Positions 1-10,282 of a stretch of 64,000 bases of DNA are shown here, piece after piece; position 1 is the first letter of the stretch; each line of letters begins with the position of its first letter. The notes beneath the pieces were generated by a model. It worked only from the letters and a program-made list of their open reading frames with translations. It was not told the DNA's origin and did not search any database. The position numbers were made by a program, and so were the translations under genes. The stretch is taken from the NCBI GenBank assembly GCA_026210745.1, contig CP110631.1, positions 682,001 to 746,000 on the forward strand. The letters are read 5' to 3'. The stretch is from Exobasidium rhododendri. Taxonomy: Eukaryota; Basidiomycota; Exobasidiomycetes; Exobasidiales; Exobasidiaceae.

Positions 1-198
1 GTAGCAGCGTAATTGAGCTTGCAGCTTAGAATTGCCCTTACATTAGAGCCCGGCCGTCCTCACTGTCTGTCCTCAAGTTTCCGCGGACTCGCCCTTCGTT
101 CGATCGCCAAATGCACGCAAACTTTAAATTTACTGCTCCCCGATCTCTCTTACCTCCTCCACCCCCAGCAGGCTGAAGGGGCAGAAAAAGGAGAGATT

Positions 199-1504
199 AT
201 GGACATCCATCTCGTCATCAATCCGGCCAGTGGAGCGAACCTCACCGAGAGTATCCTCGCGGAGGAGGTTCTCCCATTGATCGCACAGTATAAATTCCAC
301 AGGGTGCACGAGCATCGAACGAATTGCGCTGGTGATGGTCGTAGGATAGGCAAGGATCTCGTCGCAAGTGTCGCTTCGACGGGCACGACGCTGGTACTCG
401 TCTTGCTGGGAGGAGATGGCACGACACACGAGGTACTCAACGGGATCGTCCGGGAAGTCGATGGCAAGAACGTTGTTCCTGTGAACGTCCGAATGGCGCT
501 AGTACCGACAGGGACTGCCAACGCCCTCTACGCCTCGTTGTATCCCGGCCTCAAGATAGATGAAAAGGCAAACATGTTGAAGAGCCTCAAGGCACTCCTC
601 TCCGACGAAGCGTCCGAATACCCTCTCGCACTCACCAATGTGACCTCTTTAGAAGCAACGACACAGTCGAACGCCTCGTCCACTATGATAGCCCACCTCA
701 TCACGTCGCATGCACTCCATGCTTCTATCCTTGCCGACTCAGAGGCACTACGCAGCACGCATCCCGGCATTGAGCGATTCAAGATAGTTTCTGCGCAGAA
801 CATCTCAAAGTGGACGAATGCGAAGATCCATCTGCAGGGAATGAAACGAAACGGGAGCGGAAAGGCAGTATCTCGGTATGATGCAGACGATTCACAGTTC
901 GAAGAAATTCCCCTTTCAGAGGAAGACGTTGCAGGCCCGATCTTGTACTTTGTGTGCGTGACAACCGATCGACTGGAGCCTACGTTTGTTCCAGCACCGT
1001 TTTCAGGTCCTTCGTCATCCTCTCAGAATAATAGGTCACTACAAAGACCTAGTGATGCCGTTGATATCGTTATGATCCGACCGCTTCTCGATCCAGCACT
1101 GAAGGACTACCGAGACAAAGAAGAGTCCTTCTGGACGGGAGAGGAGAGCCGGTCCATCCGAGAGGACTATGCAGGGAGGAATGCACAGAACATATTCGGG
1201 GGAATGTATAACGAAGGACAGCACATCAAGTTGCGATACGGAGGAGACGGTCCGTACGTCTGTGAATACTTGCGATGTGCTGGTTATACGTGGACGCCGG
1301 TGAGTAATCCGCACCTCGCGGTCGGTTGAGACGTGGTGGGGCAGTGAAGAGAGTGTGCTGAAATCAACACGTTCTTACCCTGTCCAGCTGGAGGAAAAGG
1401 CGAAGAGGACATGTGTGGATGGAACAGTGTTTGAGGCAGAAGAGGTCGTGGTCAGTGTGCTCAGCAAAGAGCAAGGGGCAGGCAAGGTGGTCGTTTGCAA
1501 ATAA
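199..1504 (+). CDS. Diacylglycerol/sphingoid-base kinase-like lipid kinase
   Basis: Two exons, 199-1299 and 1388-1504, give 405 residues. The DAGK catalytic domain is at the N-terminus: the nucleotide-binding loop GGDGTTHEVLNG is at residues 71-82 and PTGTANAL at 103-110. These are the hallmarks of the diacylglycerol kinase / sphingosine kinase / YegS superfamily, which phosphorylates lipid hydroxyls with ATP. The intron (GTGAGT donor, polypyrimidine tract, CAG) restores the C-terminal strand CVDGTVFEAEEV, similar to the end of the family's beta-sandwich domain; without the splice the frame stops at 1329. The ATG at 199 was chosen because the open frame upstream lacks an ATG and looks non-coding. 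The substrate (ceramide, long-chain base or diacylglycerol) cannot be decided from sequence. Confidence 0.85.
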
Positions 1505-1620
1505 TTAAGATTATGATCCATTCAAAAACATGTAACATAGGACAAAGCGGGAAATGGAGTGTTCATATACAAGAAGGACGATATATACAGTATAAGACGA
1601 GGGAAGGGAAAGAGGAAAGA

Positions 1621-2937
1621 CTAGCTCTGCTGGGGAAGCCAGACCTGGAAGCCTGCATCGGTGATCTCGGCTCGAAGTCCTTCTACGTTGACATTCTCTG
1701 GTAGTCGAATTGTCTTTGTGACGGGTGCCTTCTTTTCTGCTTGCTCGTCGGTCACTTCGGCGTCTTCTTTTACCATGTCGACATCTTCTGTCTCGGCAAT
1801 CTCTTCTCCTGTCTTCTCATCGTAATCGCTGACTCGACTGTGCTTCGGAGAACGAGACCTCTTGCGTCCTCGGTGGGAGCTCTGACTTCCTTGATCACTC
1901 TTGGCAGTAGAGTTCCCAGCATCGCTTGTTGATTCGTCGTTGTGCCACAGTCCGCTCAATTGAATGGTTTGACTGGGTGCATCAAAGGAGACGTGGATAT
2001 CCTCGGCGCGAATCTGAGATCGGACGCTTTTATCAGCGGGAAGAGGATAGGTGAAGAGGAGTCGATCTTGCGAACTCTTCCCCTCTACGCCACTGGAAGG
2101 CGTGTCTACATTGATGGGAGCATTGTCGTTGCTTGACGATGCATCTGTCGAAGAAGTAGACGGTGCATCCTCGTTTGCAGCTAATGGCTCGTTCACGTTT
2201 TCGGTAGATTTATTGGATGGAGCGACCTCCATCTCTTGATCGGATTTCGCCTGCTCAGCTGTCACTTCCTTCTTCTCGTTTGTTGGAGCAGTGACTTTGA
2301 CTGCCTCTTCTCCACCCCCGAACAATTGCTTGGCCAAGCTGATCATTTCGAGCATCGAGTCACCAGCTAGATGTTCCACGTTGTTCTCTTGTCTGTGTGC
2401 AGCCCTTGCTTGCTCGGCGAGTGCATGCTGACGTCGTCGTTGCTGAATGGCAGCGGCTACGACTCTTTGTTGGTACGACTCAAATGCTACGGCTCTTCGT
2501 TGCTGTTCTTGTACCTGGCGTTGATGTTCTTGATACAAAGCCAAGCGTGCTAGGTGTTCTTTTTCTCGTTGAGCTTGCTCTCTAGCTCTTTGACGTCTTT
2601 GCTCGAGGAGTCGCTCTTGCTGTCGACGAGCGTGAAGCATTTGCTGACGACGTTGGATCTCTTGCAAGTATTCTTGTCGTCGGACTTGCTCAGCGTATTG
2701 CTGTCGATATTGCAACTGAATGAGGCCCAAATCTTCCTCTTCTTCCTCCTCTTCTTGGGCAAAGCCGTGACCGAGGAGAGCGCTCAAGAGAGAGCGTGGT
2801 ATTGCATCGACCTGTGAAGGCACATCTGCACCGTAATAGGGAGAGGTCCTTCGCACGGCAGGTCCGCATCTGCCAAAGCTCGGTGAAGCGAAGTGATGAT
2901 CGAAAGATTCAGTGGAAGGTACGATGTAGAAAGACAT
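1621..2937 (-). CDS. Coiled-coil protein with C-terminal Hsp20-like domain
   Basis: Single-exon frame of 438 residues with an ATG at 2937. After a short N-terminus and an acidic run (EEEEEEED, about residues 61-68) comes a long Gln/Arg/Glu-rich coiled coil (about 75-185). The C-terminal third has a strand pair DIHVSFDAPSQTIQLSG and, after about 85 charged, Ser-rich residues, the segment TIRLPENVNVEGLRAEI followed by FQVWLP. This resembles the two halves of an alpha-crystallin/Hsp20 fold with a large insertion. A chaperone-like role is inferred; the coiled coil is not typical of small heat-shock proteins. It diverges from the ankyrin gene. Confidence 0.6.
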   Translation of the reverse strand: MSFYIVPSTESFDHHFASPSFGRCGPAVRRTSPYYGADVPSQVDAIPRSLLSALLGHGFAQEEEEEEEDLGLIQLQYRQQYAEQVRRQEYLQEIQRRQQMLHARRQQERLLEQRRQRAREQAQREKEHLARLALYQEHQRQVQEQQRRAVAFESYQQRVVAAAIQQRRRQHALAEQARAAHRQENNVEHLAGDSMLEMISLAKQLFGGGEEAVKVTAPTNEKKEVTAEQAKSDQEMEVAPSNKSTENVNEPLAANEDAPSTSSTDASSSNDNAPINVDTPSSGVEGKSSQDRLLFTYPLPADKSVRSQIRAEDIHVSFDAPSQTIQLSGLWHNDESTSDAGNSTAKSDQGSQSSHRGRKRSRSPKHSRVSDYDEKTGEEIAETEDVDMVKEDAEVTDEQAEKKAPVTKTIRLPENVNVEGLRAEITDAGFQVWLPQQS

Positions 2938-3374
2938 GGTGTCGATGAGAGTTTACTTGGGTAGTAAGAGCAAGTGCGATACTATGTTTGGAGTTGCAGA
3001 GCGATGTGTGAAAGTGGGGATGGAAAGCATCAAACTCTTCAACTGTCTTCCTTTTATCCCCGTTCGCTGCCCCCCTCCTTTCTGCATACACGACACCATT
3101 GCTCAGCATCGGACGCTTGGAGCAGTCGCTCGAAGGTCGGCGAAGTTGCTAGACGCGTCTACAATCTAATCTTTCCTTGGACTAAAATGTCAGTACGCCC
3201 AGAAAATCTACGGTAGGCCCGCGCTATGACTTCGAGAATCTTCATCGGGCAAGAGAGCAAGGGCGACACGTGTTTCGTTGTTTTTTGATGGCGCCGGTTC
3301 AGTTTCATTTTTGGTGGTCCGACATCATCTCTTGGTGTGCTAGAGTGGTCTCCTCGGACACACAAGCGACAGGT
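2938..3374. promoter_or_regulatory. Divergent promoter region, Hsp20-like / ankyrin genes
   Basis: This 437-bp spacer lies between two divergently transcribed genes and must hold both promoters. Pyrimidine-rich stretches lie near 3045-3085. I see no convincing TATA box or heat-shock element. Confidence 0.5.
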
Positions 3375-4169
3375 ATGCCGGTTCCTACTTCGCTTGTCGA
3401 AGACCAAAGCGCCGTCGCCTCATCGTCTCAAAAGAACATCTGGGTAGCAGCAGGTGAAGGCGACATTGAAAGAGTCCGTCATCTGGTGGAAGTAGAAGGT
3501 CTCTCTCCCATCTCTCCCGATCAATGGACGTACACCCCTCTACACGCTGCCGCTTCTTATGGACAGATTGAGGTCTTGCGATACTTGCTGGGCCATAACA
3601 GTGCCCCAGCGAGTGCGATAGAGACTACTGATGAGGATGGGGATACGCCTTTGTTTGCTGTGGAAGATGTGGAGACGGCTCGAATCCTGGTGGAGGAGTT
3701 TGGAGCAGATGCCAAGAGAGAAAACAGCGCTGGAGATACCCCAGCAGCTAATGCAGAAGAGAACGAGAGACCGGAAGTAGCAGCATACTTCAGAAGTCTG
3801 ACAGGCGAAGCGCCAATGTATGCATCTGGTACTGATGTAGAAGCTCAGGACGACGATCTAGCCATCAATCCCGCTCTAGACGGCGAGATAGATCAGAGAA
3901 CGGATGTACTCATGGAGAGGGTGCAAGAGATTCTGTCAAGGGCCCAATCGAGAGGAGCCAATTCAGGAGAAGAACTCACAGAAGAGGAGGAGGAAGAGCT
4001 GAGGAGAGTGGTGGGGGAAAGTCTGTTTACCCAGATCCGAGAAGGGTGGAATTCATCGGCAGATGGAGAGGTGACGACGGGAGGCAGCGAAGGCGTTGCG
4101 GCAGTGACCTCAGAAAGCACAATAGAAGAAGGGTCAGAAGATGACAGCACACCCAATCCAATGCGGTAA
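3375..4169 (+). CDS. Ankyrin-repeat protein, Yar1-like
   Basis: Single exon, 264 residues. Ankyrin repeats occupy about residues 15-115, with the consensus TPLHAAASYGQIEVLRYLL followed by a degenerate repeat containing DGDTPLFAVED and AGDTPAANA. The C-terminal half is acidic and Ser/Glu-rich without a recognised domain. The layout of two to three repeats plus an acidic tail resembles small cytosolic fungal ankyrin proteins such as Yar1, the Rps3 chaperone; that link is inference. The ATG at 3375 is preferred over an in-frame ATG at 3288 because the intervening residues are hydrophobic and unlike the family. Confidence 0.75.
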   Translation: MPVPTSLVEDQSAVASSSQKNIWVAAGEGDIERVRHLVEVEGLSPISPDQWTYTPLHAAASYGQIEVLRYLLGHNSAPASAIETTDEDGDTPLFAVEDVETARILVEEFGADAKRENSAGDTPAANAEENERPEVAAYFRSLTGEAPMYASGTDVEAQDDDLAINPALDGEIDQRTDVLMERVQEILSRAQSRGANSGEELTEEEEEELRRVVGESLFTQIREGWNSSADGEVTTGGSEGVAAVTSESTIEEGSEDDSTPNPMR

Positions 4170-4306
4170 AATAATCATGTACACTACTTTTAAGCGTTGT
4201 TATTAAATCTCCCTTCTCGGTGCGGGCCTTTACACTTGAAAACGGACGTGGTACACTTTAGAGTATCACACTCGCAAAGCTTCCTTCTCCCCTTGGATAT
4301 GTCTTG

Positions 4307-5037
4307 TCACCAGTCGCATGCTTCCGATACGAGCCTGACAATCGCTTCTAGTCCCCGTACGTCTTCTTCATCAAATCCCTCGACTGCTTCACAGTCAATG
4401 TCGAGCACGCCAATGATGATGTTCTCTTGCTCGCCTCTCCCTTGCCACTCTCGATCTAGTGACGATCCACTTTCCTTGGCAAGTCTCTCTGCATCTACAA
4501 ATGACTTTACCTTGTTCCTTGCGACAATAATCGGCACTACAATCTCAGATTGAGAGGCAGAGTCACACGCAATGTGACCTGGGTACTCCTCTGTGCGATC
4601 TACTCTTACTGTTCTCGGTGGAAGAAGAGCACTTGCATCAGCGCATACACCTTTCCCAGGAGAGCTCTGTATTGATTGACAGGCGGGAAGGCCATGAAAT
4701 GGTCCTAGCAGGAGAGTTGGCCGCTTTACCGGCCCGCTGCCTGGGACAATTGGTGACAAGACGTAGAAGCCTGTGTGGGAAAATTCGAAGTGGTCAGCAG
4801 GAGTCTTTTGGGATGCCTGCAACATGTAGACCCACCCGCCCAATTGATTCGTTTGGAGGTGCTCCATGGTGGAAAGCTGTTCAAGGTGTGATAGATGAGC
4901 GAACTTGCGTTGGAGAGATTGCTGACCCACGATCGCTGACCATCTAATAAGCCGCCCAATTGAGAAGCTAGATGATCGTAGAGATCCGCCTTGCTCTTGA
5001 TCTCCGACGGCAAGAGGGCAGCATCGGCGTGCACCAT
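4307..5037 (-). CDS. Free methionine-(R)-sulfoxide reductase (GAF domain)
   Basis: Exons 5037-4836 and 4770-4307 (intron 4771-4835) give 221 residues. The protein is a single GAF domain of the fRMsr family, which reduces free methionine-R-sulfoxide with thioredoxin. Conserved blocks are WVSNLSNASSLIYHTL, INWAGFYVL (rebuilt across the splice), LGPFHGLPAC, GKGVC and YPGHIACDSASQSEIVVPI. The three redox cysteines appear as Cys98, Cys110 and Cys136. Relative to the usual 10-residue spacing the first two are 12 apart, from a small insertion. A further loop of about 30 residues precedes the conserved IIGVLDIDC. Unspliced frames run through this gene with a shifted N-terminus and should be ignored. 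Confidence 0.92.
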
Positions 5038-5367
5038 TTCCTGCCAAATGATATCCCTCTATTCGACGGAAGACAGAGAAGAAGGAGAAGAGAAGCACAG
5101 AGAGAGAGCCTCCGTGGCATCGCTTGTGTTCTTTCAACGATGAGAAGCTTAAATTTTCTTCTCGACCTTATTTTTCTTCCTCGCACGGATTATTTCTCTT
5201 CATCACGCAAGACGAGACGCGCTTACATAATGAGGACTGGTTCTGGAGTTCCTGACAGTTGACGTCACTAGTCATTCCGAAAGGCCTTGTCAAACTGAAG
5301 AGGCAAGGGTTTGCAGTGAAGAATTGCAGAGTCTTACTCCGTGCCATCATCGAAAGAATTCATAACC
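5038..5367. promoter_or_regulatory. Divergent promoter region, fRMsr / 123-aa protein
   Basis: A 330-bp spacer separates the start codons of two divergent genes. It is rich in purine runs near 5085-5110 and T-rich near 5155-5200. No individual site can be assigned with confidence. Confidence 0.4.
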
Positions 5368-5912
5368 ATGTCCGGCAATCTAGGAGGAGCCGATCCGTGA
5401 GTAACGTCAACGCTATCTTCTGCAGTCAAGGAGAAGTCTTGATGCCACTTCCGCGTTTAGGAGGGAAGAAGGCTGAATGCTGTGCAATTGAATCCTTCTT
5501 CAGTCATTTCGAAGGAGATGCATCGATCGCACCATTAGGAGTCAACAAAGGCCCTGAACCTACAGCAGAGAACCCTGGTGGTGTGCACCCACCTGGCGAT
5601 ATGGAGAGTGATCCTCATCCACCGAAACAGCAGGGCGCCTCTATATTCCACTCCATCGAGAATCCGTATGCCTTGCAGGAAGCCCTGAACAAATTGGAGA
5701 GCTCGTTGGATGAGATCATCAGTATGTTTCAAGGGGAGGGCAACACACTCGCCAAAGATGGTGATTTCTTGAAAGGAAAGGAAGGGTGAGCATGAGAGAT
5801 CAAGGGTGCCGGTGTCTGACTTTATAAAGCTGATCATGATTACCACATTAGCATAAAATTATTCCAAGGCTGGAAGGACGAGCTAGAAAAGATCAAAACC
5901 AATCAGATCTAA
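5368..5912 (+). CDS. Small unrecognised protein, three exons
   Basis: Proposed exons are 5368-5396, 5504-5785 and 5852-5912, giving 123 residues beginning MSGNLGGADP and ending DELEKIKTNQI. Both introns have GTGAG donors, pyrimidine-rich ends and phases that fit. The N-terminal half is Pro/Gly/Asp-rich and probably disordered. The C-terminal half (ENPYALQEALNKLESSL onward) reads as two short amphipathic helices, so a small subunit of a complex is conceivable. I do not recognise the family. The first acceptor is the weak point: an alternative CAG at 5425 would leave an implausible 29-nt intron. Confidence 0.55.
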
Positions 5913-6201
5913 ACATACTATGGAGCTGTCCTCTAGCACTAAGCTCATCAGCTGCCGCTTTGCAATACATATAGTCGTAATCCTTGCTTCGCGCCTCGGC
6001 CTCTAATTCGCGATCTCTCTGGTGGCAGCACGGGGCATTCATGGTGATGTTCCTCCAGTAATATGACTAAGCAGGTATGGCTGTACTAAGATTACGTAAG
6101 AGGGAGTCGCGCTGCTCAGAAACGACCTTTTAAGCTTCTCTGTGTATTCTACAGGCAATATCTGCCCTTCACCCGCGATCACGCTTGAAAAGATAGGCAA
6201 G

Positions 6202-6614
6202 ATGCTCAACTGGATAATGTGAGGGCTGTGATGTTGCCACGTCTGATGATCAAAGCTGCTGACTGATCATCCTCTCTTGCACCAATTATCAGTGGACTTG
6301 CTGTGCCAATCATTCTCGTCCTTGTAGTTCGAGCTCGAACACAAAAGGGAGGGTCTTCCAGCAAAGCGTACGATCCAAAGACTGGTCTGGGAAGGGGTGC
6401 TCCAGGCTTTCAAACAAATATAAAACGAATAGCTGTACCGCCAGAGATCATCGCTAGGATACGAGCCGGTGAAGAAGTGAGCGCAGATGAAATTACTGCA
6501 GCACAGGATAAGATGAGGCGAGACGAAGAAGAAAAGGAAAGACTAGCAATTCTGGAAGCAGCGTCAGGAGGAGGAACCAGCCCTAAGAAGAAGAAAAAGG
6601 GAACAAAAAAGTAG
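6202..6614 (+). CDS. Small single-pass membrane protein with Lys-rich tail
   Basis: Exon 1 (6202-6218) supplies only MLNWI plus two bases; exon 2 is 6293-6614. The 112-residue product has an N-terminal membrane anchor (IIGLAVPIILVLVVR, residues 5-19). A cytosolic-type segment follows with GLGRGAPGFQTNIKRI and VPPEIIARIRAGEEV, then an acidic helix and a poly-lysine end. The splice joins ATAAT to TGGACTTGC and creates a continuous hydrophobic helix, which is strong support for it. The family is not recognised by name. The topology suggests a tail exposed to the cytosol, probably at the ER or mitochondrial outer membrane; that location is inference. Confidence 0.72.
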
Positions 6615-7178
6615 TGGTGAAGGTGGAGTGTAAAAGCTTGGCTAGTCAGTCTTCTCCCTTTCATGAGCTGCATTGAATGTAGATTGAATACCCTCTCAGA
6701 GAGATCGACTTCCAAAGTCGTTGCAAGTGAGAAAACATTACACTGCATGCGCATTGCTAATACTGTCCTGAGCTGTTGAAGCAACGCTTGAAGATTGCGG
6801 TCCTTGCCATGTCCATCTGATCATCGTCTGTGACTTGAAGATCCTTTCGAGGCCCTCTCCCCCCCCCTTGCACGGCATTCACGTGTATTGAGCTTCTCCG
6901 CTCTCGTTCTCGCGTGCTAGTGAGAAGCCAAAGGCCGGTCTAAGGATCTTCGGGAATAGAGCTTTACATTCTTCTTAAAAAAGCTCCATTCTCCCCCGGA
7001 CCCCATCCCTTTTCTCTCCGCACAGTATCCGACGTCCCTTCCTCTTGTCATCTTTGGCCCCCCCTCCTTTCCCACTCTTCGCAACTGTGGAGCCCTGCAT
7101 AGTCCACTGAGTCAGTAGTAATTCAAGAACATCCCTTAGCAATACCTTCGTTCAATAGTCAGTCCCTTCTCGCGCGTC
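6615..7178. other. Intergenic, no gene seen
   Basis: This 564-bp spacer holds the 3' region of the small membrane protein and the promoter of the SET-domain gene. It has C-rich and pyrimidine tracts (about 6860-6875 and 6985-7075). No open frame with coding character was found. Confidence 0.5.
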
Positions 7179-7977
7179 ATGACCCCACAGGCCGATACCC
7201 TCTCCCCGTCTGCCTACTTGGGACACCTCACCAATGGAGACCCAACAAAGGCTTCAGCGATATACAAACCTACCCATCCAGGTTTCTTCGAGGTTCAATT
7301 TCGAGATGGTGAATACAATAGCTGCCTGGTTGCTCTGAGGGTGCGTAGAGAAAGAAGGGTAGTCGGGGATAGGAAGTGAGGCGGGCAGAGCTGATCTCAA
7401 GTATTGCTATGACGACAGGAGTTCGCAAAAGGGGAAACAATCGCATTCATGAATCATGCTACACCCAGCAACGCCATTCGCTATTCGACAGTACAAGTTT
7501 CAGAGAATGATCACATTGAACTCAACAGCGAGTGAGTTGAAGAGAGAGATGGCTGAAAGCATTCCACCCTTGCCCAGTCATCTAATCAGCTCTGACTATA
7601 TCCTCAGTCTATTATACTGCAACCACTCGTGCTCTCCCTCTGTTCGATTCAATATCTCATGTCCTCGCAACCAATGGAGGGCAGAGGCGCTTCGAGATAT
7701 TCAAGCAGGAGACATTCTCGAATTCTTCTATCCCAGCACCGAGTGGAACATGTCGCAGCCTTTTGACTGTTCATGTGGGTCCAAGGTATGTTTTGCTTGA
7801 AAGGTGGCAGGGAAAACCAAGAAGATCGCTGCTGACCTTTACCACTGTCCTTCGTTGTAATAGAGCTGCCTGAAGCGGATCTCCGGTGCCAAGCACATTC
7901 CTGCCAACGTTCTTCGCACCTATGTCGTCAACGACCACATACGTAGGTTGAAGTCGGAGCAAGGTGAAGCTCTGTGA
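7179..7977 (+). CDS. SET-domain protein (putative protein lysine methyltransferase)
   Basis: Four exons (7179-7340, 7419-7531, 7578-7785, 7864-7977) give 198 residues. The C-terminal SET core is visible: YCNHSCSPSVRFNI (the NHxCxPN-like motif), then RDIQAGDILEFFYPSTEW (the catalytic-tyrosine/EF-Y region). A Cys-rich post-SET-like end follows, FDCSCGSKSCLKRISGA, completed across the last intron. The family transfers methyl groups from S-adenosylmethionine to lysine. The short form without other domains matches small fungal SET proteins of unknown substrate. Each intron has GT-AG borders and the phases agree. Confidence 0.85.
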
Positions 7978-8088
7978 GGGACCAGCTCTACTCTAGTAGC
8001 CAGCCTTAGGCCAATTCTACCACCTGCCGAAGCAGCTCCACTGCATACTAAAACTTAGACGTGCAAAACACTTGCCATTTATCAAAAT

Positions 8089-9072
8089 CTATTTGACCTC
8101 TGTTCCGTCAACGACGAGTCTGAGTCTTGCGTTTCCGGGTGTCCAAAGGCATGAGAGACCGCGTAGGTCTAGCTCTGGGATCGAGACAGGGTAGCTCCAG
8201 GCTACGTTTGTCAAGGCATCTTTAGTACTGCATAGATGAACGCTGTGATATCGGGCAACGCCTTTGTAGGGGCAAACAGTCTGCAGCCCGTCTTCTGGGA
8301 ATGCCTCAACAGCGCATGCCGGTGCTGGAGTCATCTTTGCTTGATCCACCCCATTTACGAGAAAAGCGTCAGCGGGCAGATACCATCTAGTTGGTAGCCC
8401 TGTTTCAAAGATGGCCATAGTCCCGCCTTTGCTGCGACTTGTGTCCACAAGCAGCACATCCACGCCCGTTTCTGCGTGAGCGTATACTTGGATGTGTCGA
8501 GAGGAAGGTACAGCGTCGACGCGGTGATACAGATTTTTGACATGATCTAGTATCGGTGCATCCTCCTCCCAAGCAGAGGGGAATTTGGACGTCTGAAGGA
8601 CAAAATACCGTTGACCTTCCTTGTTCTTGAGGTCGTTTTCATTCCTGTTCCTGACTGGCACAGATTTGCTGTATGACCAAGCGACACATTCGATGCGACT
8701 GCGGTCCGGCATGAGCAAGTCGTAGTATCGATCAGCAAGCTTCGAGGGGCCCGAACTCAGCTTCGATGCAACGAGGCCCGCTTTATTGGATGTTGTGTCG
8801 ACCAATTCGATGTCGTCGTGGGAAAAGGCAAGAAGTGGTGACATGGAGGTGGACTCCCAGAGCAGGTACGCTGATCTGCTTTGCAGTAGAGGCTGACCTG
8901 TCTTTTCTTTCGTCGTGTAGAGGCGATAGTGTCGCGGCGTCGGCTCCACATAAAGCTGAGCCTCATTACTAGCAACCGACGAACGCCAGTTAGGAGTGCG
9001 GTCTATGGCTCCTTGCTCACTCATGCTGTCTCTCTTGGCTTGGGCGCTATGATGTGTAATTTCGCTAAGCAT
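8089..9072 (-). CDS. Tandem DUF427 domain protein
   Basis: Single exon, 327 residues from the ATG at 9072 (a second ATG at 9024 is possible). The C-terminal copy is a clear DUF427 (NTP_transf_9) domain: ETGLPTRWYLPADAFL, CPYKGVARYHSV, VAWSYPVSIPEL and VVDGTEV. The first half carries a more diverged copy: YRLYTTKEK, SAYLLWESTSMSPLLAFS and ECVAWSYSKSVPV. Two copies are common in fungal members. The biochemical function is unknown. No signal peptide is seen. Confidence 0.85.
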   Translation of the reverse strand: MLSEITHHSAQAKRDSMSEQGAIDRTPNWRSSVASNEAQLYVEPTPRHYRLYTTKEKTGQPLLQSRSAYLLWESTSMSPLLAFSHDDIELVDTTSNKAGLVASKLSSGPSKLADRYYDLLMPDRSRIECVAWSYSKSVPVRNRNENDLKNKEGQRYFVLQTSKFPSAWEEDAPILDHVKNLYHRVDAVPSSRHIQVYAHAETGVDVLLVDTSRSKGGTMAIFETGLPTRWYLPADAFLVNGVDQAKMTPAPACAVEAFPEDGLQTVCPYKGVARYHSVHLCSTKDALTNVAWSYPVSIPELDLRGLSCLWTPGNARLRLVVDGTEVK

Positions 9073-9376
9073 AAGGCCGTAGCGACTTTACAGCTGCTGA
9101 GTTGCGCTTCAAAGTCCCTACAGATATCCCCTTCACCTCGCCCAGGCGTAGATAGACCAGGTGTGGGTCTTCTTAGGAGCCTCTTAGCGCGTGTTCGCAA
9201 AACCTTGTGACTTCATAGCTGTGGTCTTTGCGTCTATTTTTAAGGCTCGAGTCGTGTTCTCACTGCTTATCGCCCTGCCTTCACATCCTGGTCCTCCTGT
9301 CAAGCGTCCCCTCTTCTCCTCGTGCTTCTATATCTCTCGCATACTTCCCTCCGTCTGTGTGACATCCTGCTGCACC
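9073..9376. promoter_or_regulatory. Divergent promoter region, DUF427 / lipocalin-like
   Basis: A 304-bp spacer lies between divergent start codons. It is pyrimidine-rich close to the lipocalin-like gene (about 9285-9365). No specific element is assigned. Confidence 0.4.
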
Positions 9377-10199
9377 ATGTCTGCCAATCACTCCATCCAT
9401 GGAAAGAACAAGACGCCAGTACCAGATGAATTGCAAGTTCACTCCTTTCCCTACGAAACTTTGATGGGTGATTGGATGATTGTTGGATCGTCTCTGAAGT
9501 TGTGGAAGAACAGGTCTGATGTTCTTTGCAAGTACACCCCTCATAGCGTTCCTACAGCTGCAGATCAGCTGAAATTGAAAGACGACGTCCAAGCTACAGC
9601 GGCTACGACGCAGAGTGTTAGCTTCTCAGACGAAATCTGGTGGGAGCAGCTAGATAAGAATGGAACGCATCAGAAAGGCAAAGGAGCCCCGAGAGATAAG
9701 CAGAGCATCGTTCGAGGTAGGAACAGGATCGATCCAAGTGGAGTCAATGGGTGGGTTGGAAAGGAGTTCATCGCTGTGTCCTTTGTGCCGTCACTGACTC
9801 TACCGAAATACTTTTCCTTGCAGTGGCTCTTATCTGTGGAGAGGTTACAATTTCTTGAAGCTCTTCACTTCCCACTGGCAAATCGTTGCGTACAGTCACA
9901 ACTTTATAAACAAATCAAAGGCAGATTCGACTGAACCTCTCTGGATAGTGGTGAGCACTTGAAAAAGATCTGGGAAGTTGTGGGCCTACAGCTCACCACT
10001 GAATCACTCTTAGACCTACTTTACCGCGACTCTATTCACCGATGCTGGTATCGATCTTTACGTTAGAGGCACTCTCGGTGACGAAGAGTATGACAGGATA
10101 CTGGAATCGCTTCAATCGCATCAAGGGGACACCGAGGCCGACAAGGAACTGCAGAAACTCGCAAAGGAGATGTTCAAGATACCCGTAGGCAATGTCTAA
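9377..10199 (+). CDS. Lipocalin-like (calycin) domain protein
   Basis: Three exons (9377-9750, 9824-9950, 10014-10199) give 228 residues. Features shared with a fungal lipocalin-like family are LMGDWMIVGSSLKLWKNRSD near the N-terminus, DEIWWEQL, and GSYLWRGYNFLKLFTSHWQI followed by TYFTATLFTDAGIDLYVRG. Lipocalin folds bind small hydrophobic ligands; no ligand or pathway is known here. The C-terminus is a charged helix. It is convergent with the cyclophilin gene, with 83 bp between stop codons. Confidence 0.75.
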
Positions 10200-10282
10200 C
10201 AGCGCTTTTCTTTACCCTGATCTCGGCTGAATTATTTGAGCATTTATTGTTACATGTAGTGTGATGTTATCATCGAATCAAT

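Noticed and set aside
9780-9823. The lipocalin-like intron 2-exon region, read antisense, contains a codon-like match to the cyclophilin FGRVSDG block 660 bp away, with differences only at third positions.
   Set aside because: Only 17 of 21 bases match and nothing extends on either side; at this length a chance match within the window is likely.
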